From NCBI GenBank assembly GCA_945952575.1, contig CAMFIY010000122.1, positions 1 through 7,839 on the forward strand: a DNA stretch of 7,839 nt. Reading direction: 5' to 3'. The notes under the pieces are model-generated. The model was not told the origin of the DNA and did no database searches. It worked only from the letters and a program-made list of their open reading frames with translations. The translations under genes were made by a program, and so were the position numbers. Shown here piece by piece: positions 1-5,633 of the stretch (positions are counted from its first letter, which is position 1; the number at the start of each line of letters is the position of its first letter). Source of the DNA: an uncultured Leucobacter sp. (GTDB lineage: Bacteria > Actinomycetota > Actinomycetes > Actinomycetales > Microbacteriaceae).

Positions 1-515
1 GCCTCCTCTTCCCCGCGCCCACGAAGCAGTTCGAGGCGGCCCGCGAGCAGTTCGGCGACCTCTCCGTGCTGGACACGGCGGACTATCTGTACGGGCTGTC
101 GGTCGCAGACGAGCATGCGATCGATCTCGCTCGCGGCATCCGGCTCTACACCGAGCTCGAGGCCATCGGCGAGGCCGACGACAAGGGCGTGCGCACCGTG
201 ATGGTGAAGCTCAACGGTCAGCTGCGCCAGGTGTTCGTGAAGGATGAGCGCGTCGCCGTCTCCGCCCCGGTCGCGGAGAAGGCGGATCGCACCTTGCCCG
301 GTCACGTCGCCGCGCCGTTCTCGGGGACCGTGACCGCGAAGGTCGCGGTCGGCGATCGAGTCGATGCGGGTCAGCCGGTCGCGACCATCGAGGCGATGAA
401 GATGGAGGCCGCGATCACGACGCCGATCGCAGGCGTGATCGAGCGGGTCGTGTTCGGGGGCACCAGTTCGGTGGATGCCGGCGACCTGATCCTCGTGGTG
501 CGCAGCGACGGATAG
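1..515 (+). CDS. pyc: Pyruvate carboxylase, C-terminal part (5' end outside window)
   Basis: The frame is open from base 3 and gives 170 residues before the TAG stop. Residues 1-60 resemble the end of the pyruvate carboxylase carboxyltransferase/PT region (LLFPAPTKQF, FGDLSVLDTADYLYGL). Residues 100-170 form a biotinyl carrier domain with the classic EAMKM motif. The lysine to be biotinylated is encoded at 399-401, 37 residues before the C-terminus, the usual place. The enzyme carboxylates pyruvate to oxaloacetate with bicarbonate and ATP in the cytosol; the carrier lysine moves CO2 between the two active sites. The upstream PYC-type sequence argues against an acyl-CoA carboxylase alpha subunit, which also ends in EAMKM. 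The gene converges on the small gene ending at 547, with only 31 bp between them. Confidence 0.93.
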   Translation, partial: LLFPAPTKQFEAAREQFGDLSVLDTADYLYGLSVADEHAIDLARGIRLYTELEAIGEADDKGVRTVMVKLNGQLRQVFVKDERVAVSAPVAEKADRTLPGHVAAPFSGTVTAKVAVGDRVDAGQPVATIEAMKMEAAITTPIAGVIERVVFGGTSSVDAGDLILVVRSDG

Positions 516-546
516 CGCGGCGGGGTCGGGACGACCTCGCCTGCGC

Positions 547-870
547 TCAGGCCGCGCGCTTGGGGTGGTGTTTGCGCGACTCCGGCACGTGGCCCGGATA
601 GAAGATCAGACCGGGGTCGTCGATCCCCCGCCAGGGGTTGTCGACCTCGGCTTCGATCTCGCGATCTTGAGTGGAGCCGTCGAGGACCGGGCGATCCTGC
701 GTCTTGCCGTGCGGCCACGCGTGGATCGTGCCCTGGCCGTTGCCCGCGTCGTAGCGCGTGGCCGGGTGCGGGGTCTCGAAATGGTGGCCGTGATACTCCA
801 CGGTGCGCGGCTCGTCGCTCCGGCGTTCGATATCGCTCTCGGTGCTGTTCGCAGTGCGTTCGCGTTTCAT
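547..870 (-). CDS. Small hydrophilic hypothetical protein (107 aa)
   Basis: I do not recognise a family. The start is fixed by a near-perfect Shine-Dalgarno AGGAGGT (876-882) five bases before ATG at 870; a longer frame running to 939 has no such support. The protein is very hydrophilic with no membrane segment or signal peptide. Residues 1-20 are charged (MKRERTANS, then an acidic/basic mix). The middle is rich in His, Gly and Pro (YHGHHFETPHP, GTIHAWPHGKTQDRP). The end has an aromatic/proline patch (NPWRGIDDPGLIFYPGH) and a basic tail. No cysteines and no spaced metal-binding motif were found. It is divergent from the arsR-type operon, with about 105 bp between its start and that promoter's -35. 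The strong ribosome binding site and clean frame make it likely real; its function is unknown. Confidence 0.72.
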   Translation of the reverse strand: MKRERTANSTESDIERRSDEPRTVEYHGHHFETPHPATRYDAGNGQGTIHAWPHGKTQDRPVLDGSTQDREIEAEVDNPWRGIDDPGLIFYPGHVPESRKHHPKRAA

Positions 871-974
871 GATGCACCTCCTCGTTGAGAGTTGCTTCCA
901 CGGTACGCCGATAGCTGCGGATCGGCATTCGGCGGGCACTCAGGCGACCAAAGATCCGAATCCGCCTGCAACTC

Positions 975-1003
975 TTGACATTTCATACCTTCAATGCATT
1001 AAT
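975..1003 (+). promoter_or_regulatory. Strong sigma70-type promoter of the ArsR operon
   Basis: The -35 TTGACA (975-980) matches consensus exactly. A 17 bp spacer leads to -10 ATTAAT (998-1003), preceded by TGC (995-997), an extended -10 element. The predicted start is near 1010. The ArsR ribosome binding site AAGGAG (1021-1026) and ATG (1035) follow. This is a prediction from spacing and consensus. Confidence 0.72.
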
Positions 1004-1019
1004 TAAGTGATTAATTAAT
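998..1019. promoter_or_regulatory. Palindromic operator, probable ArsR autoregulatory site
   Basis: A perfect inverted repeat has 9 bp arms ATTAATTAA (998-1006) and TTAATTAAT (1011-1019) around a 4 bp centre GTGA. It lies on the -10 box and the predicted start of the arsR-type gene, where bound repressor would block RNA polymerase. ArsR/SdpR-type dimers commonly bind such AT-rich dyads in their own promoters. Assigning it to this ArsR protein is inference from position. Confidence 0.68.
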
Positions 1020-1034
1020 TAAGGAGTTGCTGAA

Positions 1035-1400
1035 ATGGCCGCAACCGATCCACTGAGCCTCGCATTCTCTGCGCTGGCGGACCCGACGCGTCGCGAGATC
1101 CTCTCGCGACTGGCACAGGGGCCTGCGACGGTCGGCGAGCTCGCCGAGCCGTTCAGCATCAGCGGTCCGGCCATCTCCCAGCATCTCAAGGTGCTGGAGC
1201 GGGCGAATCTCATCACCCGGACCGCGCACGCCCAATGGCGCACGCTCTCGCTGCAGGCCGAACCACTCGATGAGGTCTCAGCATGGATCGATCAGCAGCG
1301 CCGCGAGTGGAACCTGCGCCTCGATGCGCTCGAGCAACATCTCGAGCGGATGAAGCAGGCGGAGTCGGAGAACACGGAAATCAAGGAGGAAGAACGATGA
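1035..1400 (+). CDS. ArsR-family winged-helix transcriptional repressor
   Basis: This 121-aa protein has a typical ArsR winged helix at residues 7-75: FSALADPTRREILSRL, then TVGELAEPFSISGPAISQHLKVLERANLI (written in two parts here: TVGELAEPFSISGPAISQHL and KVLERANLI). The recognition helix is around residues 44-56 and a short wing follows (TRTAHAQWRTLSL). The tail (80-121) is helical and charged and probably aids dimer formation. There is no cysteine in the protein, so the CxC metal site of metal-sensing ArsR members is absent; it resembles the SdpR-like, non-metal group. Start ATG 1035 has AAGGAG eight bases upstream. The stop overlaps the next start as ATGA (1397-1400), so the two are translationally coupled. 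It probably represses its own operon through the palindrome at 998-1019. The inducing signal is unknown. Confidence 0.92.
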   Translation: MAATDPLSLAFSALADPTRREILSRLAQGPATVGELAEPFSISGPAISQHLKVLERANLITRTAHAQWRTLSLQAEPLDEVSAWIDQQRREWNLRLDALEQHLERMKQAESENTEIKEEER

Positions 1401-1873
1401 GCACCAACACGGCGTCAGCAGAAATGAGCGAGATGCCCGAGTTCTCGATCACCCGCACGTTCAACGCACCGCGAGAGCTGGTCTGGCGCGCCTGGACGGA
1501 GGAGTCGGAGCTCGCCCACTGGCTGCATCCGTTCGGGGTGAGCACCGACTCGGTCGCGTTCGACGTGCGCGTCGGCGGCGAGTACCGCTACACGATGACG
1601 AACGACGAGACGGGCGAGAAGTTCCCCACCGGCGGCAGGTACCTCGAGGTCGAGCCGTTCGACCGACTCGTCTTCACCTGGGGCGAGCCGGGCGCCCCGG
1701 TCGAGGGCACTCCCCTGATCACACTGACCTTCACCGAACAAGGCGAGGCCACCGAGCTGCTCTTCCATCTGCGCGGCTATGCTGGCAAGCCAGGCGACGG
1801 CTTCGTCTACGACGGCTGGGATGAAGCGCTCGTCAACTTCGGCAAGCACCTGGCCGGGGAAGAACTGGGTTAG
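1397..1873 (+). CDS. AHSA1/SRPBCC (START-like) domain protein
   Basis: This 158-aa protein is one AHSA1-type SRPBCC fold, a helix-grip hydrophobic pocket. Typical elements are the first strand and helix FSITRTFNAPRELVWRAW (residues 16-33) with ELAHWLHP, the strand GGEYRYTM with a glycine-rich turn (60-67), LVFTWGEP (91-98), and the long C-terminal helix GWDEALVNFGKHL (140-152) that closes the pocket. ATG 1397 was chosen over an in-frame upstream extension because AAGGAGGA (1383-1390) lies six bases before it and it overlaps the ArsR stop. ArsR-AHSA1 pairs are common in actinobacteria; the AHSA1 member is thought to bind a small hydrophobic ligand, but its ligand is generally unknown. It is probably cytosolic, as no signal peptide is seen. 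Confidence 0.9.
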   Translation: MSTNTASAEMSEMPEFSITRTFNAPRELVWRAWTEESELAHWLHPFGVSTDSVAFDVRVGGEYRYTMTNDETGEKFPTGGRYLEVEPFDRLVFTWGEPGAPVEGTPLITLTFTEQGEATELLFHLRGYAGKPGDGFVYDGWDEALVNFGKHLAGEELG

Positions 1874-1883
1874 GAGGATCGCA

Positions 1884-2354
1884 GTGATCGAACTCACTCT
1901 GGTGCGTCACGCGAAGTCGGATTGGGGCGATCCCGAGCTGGATGACCATGACCGGCCGTTGAACGCGCGCGGGTTGCGGGATGCGCCGATGATGGCTCGA
2001 CGGCTCGTGGCTTCTGGGGTGCGGGTCTCGCGGATCCTCGCCAGCACGGCGCAGCGCGCACGGACCACGGCTGCGGTCTTCGGCGAAGAGCTCGGCGTGG
2101 AGACCGAGCTCGACGGCGAGCTGTATCTCGCTCCCGCTTCGCGCCTGCTCGCGGCAGCCGCGGGCTCGGGTTCGGCCGCGGTGATGGTGGTTGCTCACGA
2201 TCCCGGCATCTCGCATCTGGCCGCGCAGCTCTCCGATGACGGGATCTCGCACATGCCGACCTGCGCGGTGGCGCACTTCGTCTGGGATGCGGACTCGTGG
2301 GCGGCCGCCGGCGGGCGCCCCGCCGACACGTGGACCCTCGACACTCCGCGCTGA
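1884..2354 (+). CDS. SixA-like histidine phosphatase (RHG superfamily)
   Basis: This 156-aa protein belongs to the histidine phosphatase (phosphoglycerate mutase-like) superfamily and is the short SixA type. The phospho-acceptor is H9 in LVRHAKSDW. Other expected residues are R8, R58 in STAQRART (the SPxxRAxQT position) and H105 in VVAHDPGIS. The segment DHDRPLNARG (21-30) is typical of SixA. SixA in E. coli removes phosphate from phosphohistidine proteins; the substrate here cannot be told. The GTG start at 1884 puts LVRHA at the very N-terminus, as usual, and AGGAGG (1872-1877) overlaps the stop codon of the AHSA1 gene. The gap is 10 bp, so it is probably the third gene of the ArsR-repressed operon. 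Its link to that operon may be only positional. Confidence 0.9.
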   Translation: MIELTLVRHAKSDWGDPELDDHDRPLNARGLRDAPMMARRLVASGVRVSRILASTAQRARTTAAVFGEELGVETELDGELYLAPASRLLAAAAGSGSAAVMVVAHDPGISHLAAQLSDDGISHMPTCAVAHFVWDADSWAAAGGRPADTWTLDTPR

Positions 2355-2363
2355 AGCGCGCGC

Positions 2364-2369
2364 TACGCT
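2364..2369 (+). promoter_or_regulatory. Predicted -10 box of a leaderless transcript
   Basis: TACGCT fits the actinobacterial TANNNT -10 pattern. Six bases separate it from ATG 2376, so transcription would begin at the start codon. No Shine-Dalgarno is present in that gap. The best -35 candidate, TCGACA (2338-2343), has a long 20 bp spacer, so the upstream element is uncertain. Confidence 0.5.
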
Positions 2370-2375
2370 GATCCG

Positions 2376-3317
2376 ATGGCGATCCTCATCGACCCGCCGC
2401 AGTGGCCGGCGCACGGCACGCTGTGGAGTCATCTCGTTTCGGATGTCAGCTACGAGGAACTGCACGAGTTCGCTGCGCGGCTGCCGGTGCCGCGGCGAGG
2501 GTTCGATCTGGATCACTACGACGTGCCGGCGTCGATGCAGGAGCGCGCGATTGCGCTCGGTGCGCTGCCCGTCAGCCCGAAAGTGATCGTGGATCGCCTG
2601 CGAGACTCCGGACTGCGCGTGCGGCAGCGGGATCGCGAAGCGCTGCGGCCGGTGCGGCGGCGCGAGTATCTGCGCGACGAGTGGGCGCGGCTCCGTGGGC
2701 TGCTCGCTGTGCCTGATCGCCTTGGCGATGCGTGGCAGTATCTCGGCGATGGTCTCATCGCCCGCTGGAACGAGCCGCACCGCCGCTATCACGACGAGCG
2801 GCATCTCGAGGATGTGCTGCTGGCGCTGAATCAGCTGGGTGTGCGCGGTGAAGAGATCGCGCCGGTGACGCTGCTCGCAGCCTGGTTCCACGACGCGGTG
2901 TATGCGGGAAGCGGATCCGACGAGCTCGATTCGGCGCGCCTCGCGCGCGAGTCGCTCGGGGGTCTCGCCCTTTCGGACTCTCTGGTGACAGAGGTCAGTG
3001 ACTTCATCGTCGCGACGACGCCGGGTCATGCGGTTCAGGATCCTCCCGCACCACTGGTACATCTGTTGGACGCGGATCTCTCGATCTTCGCCTCTCCGCC
3101 CTGGCGGTACGACGAGTATGCGGCGGCGGTGCGCGAGGAGTACGCGCACGTGCCGGAGCCGGACTTCCGTGCGGGCCGAGCCAGGATCCTGAGCGCGTAT
3201 CTGGCCCAGCCGGCGATCTACCGCACGCCGACGGCGCACCAGCTCTGGGAGGCGCGGGCGCGGGCGAACCTTGGGCGTGAGGTCGCGCTGCTCACGCTTG
3301 AAGAACCTGCTCGATGA
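2376..3317 (+). CDS. DUF4031 - HD-superfamily hydrolase fusion protein
   Basis: This 313-aa protein has two parts. Residues 1-90 match DUF4031 (MAILIDPPQWPAHGTLWSHL, then FDLDHYDVP and PVSPKVIVDRLRDSGLRVR), a domain of unknown function often found as a stand-alone protein of about this size. Residues 110-300 are a predicted metal-dependent HD phosphohydrolase: YHDERHLEDVL (138-148) gives H143, WFHDAVY (170-176) gives the HD pair H172-D173, and LLDADLSIF (230-238) gives the later Asp. These are the ligands expected for a metal-binding HD site; members often act on nucleotides, but the substrate here is unknown. ATG 2376 begins the DUF4031 domain exactly, with no Shine-Dalgarno but a -10-like TACGCT six bases before it, suggesting leaderless expression. 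It lies 21 bp after the SixA-like gene and ends facing the helicase gene. Confidence 0.88.
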   Translation: MAILIDPPQWPAHGTLWSHLVSDVSYEELHEFAARLPVPRRGFDLDHYDVPASMQERAIALGALPVSPKVIVDRLRDSGLRVRQRDREALRPVRRREYLRDEWARLRGLLAVPDRLGDAWQYLGDGLIARWNEPHRRYHDERHLEDVLLALNQLGVRGEEIAPVTLLAAWFHDAVYAGSGSDELDSARLARESLGGLALSDSLVTEVSDFIVATTPGHAVQDPPAPLVHLLDADLSIFASPPWRYDEYAAAVREEYAHVPEPDFRAGRARILSAYLAQPAIYRTPTAHQLWEARARANLGREVALLTLEEPAR

Positions 3318-3468
3318 GGAGCCTGGGAGGAAGCCACCGCCCAACCATCTCGACGTGGCCGTTGCGCCGCTGCGGCCGGATGAAGTCACCGAGCATCTCT
3401 GGGCGCCGCGAGGATGGGGGGGTGCTCCGCACTCACGCGGAAGTTTCGGGACTGGCCGTCGAAAGGCT
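3318..3468. other. GC-rich gap between convergent genes, possible gene remnant
   Basis: These 151 bp separate the HD-hydrolase gene from the oppositely oriented helicase gene. No promoter or strong terminator hairpin was found. On the + strand two adjacent frames look protein-like but lack starts: about 3346-3415 (HLDVAVAPLRPDEVTEHLW) and about 3423-3480 (VLRTHAEVSGLAVERLYERG). A run of seven G at 3416-3422 lies at their junction. This could be a frameshifted, truncated gene at the edge of the low-GC unit, or chance in GC-rich DNA. Confidence 0.3.
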
Positions 3469-5199
3469 CTACGAACGAGGCAACCGCGCGAACGCAAGCG
3501 CGAATCGCGCCCGCAACGCCTCATCTTCCACGTAGAGGTACGTCCCGTGAATTCCGCGGGTCATCAGCACCGCGTAAATGTTTCGAACATAGCCGAGGAT
3601 GTCGTCGTCAGTGAACTCGATTCCAAGTATCCCGTTATTCGCTTTGCCTCTAGCGTCGAAGTAGCGTTTGCGATTGAACACCGTACGCCCGCTCGTTGCG
3701 TCGAAGGTGAGATCCGCTCCAATGATCACGCCGGCATAGTTCAGGTCATAGCCCTGAATGGTGTGTATCGATCCGACTTCCTCCAACGAGGTCTCCGAAT
3801 TGACCCAGTCGACTGTCTTCCGGTTCCACTGCATCCTGCTGTTGCCGAGTTCGATGTCGTAAGCGGACTGATCTGAGCGGCTTCGCCACTTCCAGGCGTA
3901 CCCGCCAAGCACTCGTGCGAGGCCGATTTCTGATTCTCTACGGAAGATCTCAGTCCGCATCTCATCGAAATCATCGAAGAGACGTAGATCGTAGTCTCCA
4001 AAGTCCTGCACATCCGGAATGACCCCAGTCAACAGTTCTTTCACGAAGCCGATGTAGTCAGATTCTGCGCGCACACGCATTTGCGTGGCGAGGCGATAGA
4101 ACCGATGACGACTGCCTGCTTCGACTTCAAGAGCACGCAGGTCGCTCCGCGGAATATCGGATGGGCGCACAGCCTGATCGGAATCGACTAGGAAAAGCTG
4201 ATGCGTGCTCTGATGCCGGACCCAATCGAGCTGGCTTCGAGCATCTCCGTGAGGCCCGAAGAGGCGCGAATTGATCTCTCCGAACTGTTTGGTCTTGGTA
4301 CCCATCGCCTGCGCCGAACGACGGCTGAGTCGATGCGCCTCATCCACAATGAGCAGATCGAATTTCGTCAGAGATTCGCCAACCTCAAACGGTGTCAGCA
4401 CGAGCTCAGGGTCAAGCCCGGGGATCCGTCTGAAGACAGACTGTATTGACGCGCGGAGCGACTGCTGAGGCACCACGAGCGCCATTGAAAACCTACTCAG
4501 CAGCTCTCGATAGCCAGGTACGAAGAACTCGGCGAACATCGAGTCCTTGTCGACCTGATCCTCGTACTCGTGATGCTGGATGTCACTCAGAAGTTTCATC
4601 AGATAGATGGCAAGGATGGTCTTGCCGGTTCCAGGATTTCCTTGGACCACTATCGTACTTTGGGTGCCACCCTCGATGTCCGAGAAAAGCCCCTCGAGAA
4701 TGTCTTCGACCGCGATGGCCTGATCATGGGTCAGCGCTTTGAAAGGCGACAACTTGAAGAGATCGCTGTTCTCGATCTGAGGAATCGTTCTCGTGAAGAA
4801 TCCCTCAGCATGCAACCGGTTGAAGACATCCACGAAAGTAGCCCGGTATGCATCCCGGGAATAGTAGTCGGCATCGACGACACCGTCGTTGCGGTTGAGC
4901 ACGCGGAACTTACCGTCACCGGCGAAGAGCCGGATCAAGAAGGACTCGAGGTCGAGACAGGCCGACTTGTTGTAGGTCTCGTTGAGGACGACCTGCACGC
5001 TTCTCAGATGCTGTTTGGAACCACTCGACAGATGCTGATGCATCCTGGCAACCGCGTTCAACGTCTCACCGACGTAGAGATCTTCGGAATCGTGAATCGT
5101 GTAGACAACCGGCCAATTCGAATGCTTCCGGTTCCGCCGACCCCAGCCCGCGACACTCGAACCATCGAATCCGAACTTCTCGATGCTAAAGCCGGTCAT
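3469..5199 (-). CDS. GIY-YIG nuclease fused to Schlafen-group-3 / DUF2075 DNA/RNA helicase
   Basis: This 576-aa protein combines two enzymes. Residues 30-95 are a GIY-YIG nuclease of the COG3410 kind: VVYTI (31-35) and LYVGET (41-46) stand for the two tyrosine motifs, with R52 and E85 (LESFLI) at the catalytic Arg and Glu positions. Residues 155-560 are an SF1-like SLFN-g3 helicase (DUF2075): Walker A GNPGTGKT (187-194), Walker B LLIVDEAH (282-289), VDSDQ (338-342), QMR (373-375), IHTIQGYDLNYAGVIIG (478-494) and TRGIHGTYLYVED (547-559). All ATPase motifs appear intact. ATG 5199 has AGGAG eight bases upstream and overlaps the MazG-like gene by 14 nt. GC content is far below that of neighbouring genes. 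Known members of this family are poorly characterised; a role in defence or DNA processing is inference. Confidence 0.92.
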   Translation of the reverse strand: MTGFSIEKFGFDGSSVAGWGRRNRKHSNWPVVYTIHDSEDLYVGETLNAVARMHQHLSSGSKQHLRSVQVVLNETYNKSACLDLESFLIRLFAGDGKFRVLNRNDGVVDADYYSRDAYRATFVDVFNRLHAEGFFTRTIPQIENSDLFKLSPFKALTHDQAIAVEDILEGLFSDIEGGTQSTIVVQGNPGTGKTILAIYLMKLLSDIQHHEYEDQVDKDSMFAEFFVPGYRELLSRFSMALVVPQQSLRASIQSVFRRIPGLDPELVLTPFEVGESLTKFDLLIVDEAHRLSRRSAQAMGTKTKQFGEINSRLFGPHGDARSQLDWVRHQSTHQLFLVDSDQAVRPSDIPRSDLRALEVEAGSRHRFYRLATQMRVRAESDYIGFVKELLTGVIPDVQDFGDYDLRLFDDFDEMRTEIFRRESEIGLARVLGGYAWKWRSRSDQSAYDIELGNSRMQWNRKTVDWVNSETSLEEVGSIHTIQGYDLNYAGVIIGADLTFDATSGRTVFNRKRYFDARGKANNGILGIEFTDDDILGYVRNIYAVLMTRGIHGTYLYVEDEALRARFALAFARLPRS

Positions 5200-5518
5200 A
5201 CTTCGTGCTCCTGCTCCGTGCTTTCTCAACCGGGTACTTGGCGCGGGTGAGCGCGAGCTTCTCACGCACGATCGTTTCGGGATCGACGCTGATCGCTTCA
5301 GCGAGGAGCAGGCAGTAGGTCAGAACGTCGGCGAGCTCTTCGGATACACGTGACCGATCCGCTACCTCGTTCCACTGGAAGCATTCGAGCAGCTCACCCG
5401 CCTCGATCGAAATGCTCTTGGCAAGGTTCTCCGGAGTGTGAAACTGGGCCCAATCCCGCTCGGCGACAAAAGACCTGATATCTTCGCGAAGCTGATCGCT
5501 GCCCCGGGGATCTGTCAT
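5186..5518 (-). CDS. MazG-like nucleotide pyrophosphohydrolase
   Basis: This 110-aa protein is a single all-alpha NTP pyrophosphohydrolase domain, the short MazG/dCTPase-like type. The metal-binding signature is ExxE at E39 and E42 in SIEAGELLECFQW, with E45 one turn further, followed by E61 and D64 in SEELADVLTYCL. The ending KYPVEKARSRSTKY is also typical. Such enzymes split (d)NTPs to (d)NMP and pyrophosphate using Mg2+; the preferred nucleotide cannot be read from sequence. ATG 5518 is preferred over GTG 5527 because a -10-like TACCGT ends seven bases before it (leaderless), whereas neither start has a clear Shine-Dalgarno. It is the first gene of a two-gene unit; its stop lies 14 nt inside the helicase gene, implying coupled translation and a shared task. 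One line of this gene counts 36/60 GC, intermediate between helicase and host genes. Confidence 0.9.
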   Translation of the reverse strand: MTDPRGSDQLREDIRSFVAERDWAQFHTPENLAKSISIEAGELLECFQWNEVADRSRVSEELADVLTYCLLLAEAISVDPETIVREKLALTRAKYPVEKARSRSTKYDRL

Positions 5519-5525
5519 ACTTCTC

Positions 5526-5554
5526 ACGGTAGCAGGCGGTCACATGGCTATGAA
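5526..5554 (-). promoter_or_regulatory. Predicted leaderless promoter of the MazG-helicase unit
   Basis: Read on the minus strand, -35 TTCATA (5554-5549, 4/6 to consensus), a 17 bp spacer and -10 TACCGT (5531-5526, TANNNT) end seven bases before ATG 5518. The geometry suits transcription starting at the start codon. This is a prediction only. Confidence 0.5.
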
Positions 5555-5633
5555 CGTCTTGCAGACCGGCGAGGTACGGGTCGACCTTTCTCGTTGTCTT
5601 GCGATGGAGCTCTAAGTTCCGGAGAAGAATTCC

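Noticed and set aside
524..536. Small inverted repeat GGTCG/CGACC between the converging pyc and hypothetical genes, as a terminator
   Set aside because: Only a 5 bp stem with a 3 base loop and no following T run on either strand; too weak to call.
1833..3524. Very long open frame on the minus strand (563 codons) opposite the SixA-like and DUF4031-HD genes
   Set aside because: Its translation is Arg-rich and without family motifs, it has no supported start, and it lies antisense to two genes with clear catalytic motifs. Stop-free antisense frames are normal in GC-rich DNA.
5519..5527. GTG start three codons upstream for the MazG-like gene
   Set aside because: Possible, but the -10-like TACCGT would overlap it and it lacks a Shine-Dalgarno; ATG 5518 fits the leaderless geometry better.
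5544..5615. 23-codon plus-strand frame in the gap between the MazG-like and VIT genes
   Set aside because: Too short, no convincing ribosome binding site, no recognisable sequence, and it lies over the promoter of the MazG-like gene.
3440..5633. Flanking direct repeats or attachment sites around the low-GC unit
   Set aside because: Reading both edges by eye gave no convincing repeat; the partial GTCGAAAGG-like similarity is short and inverted.
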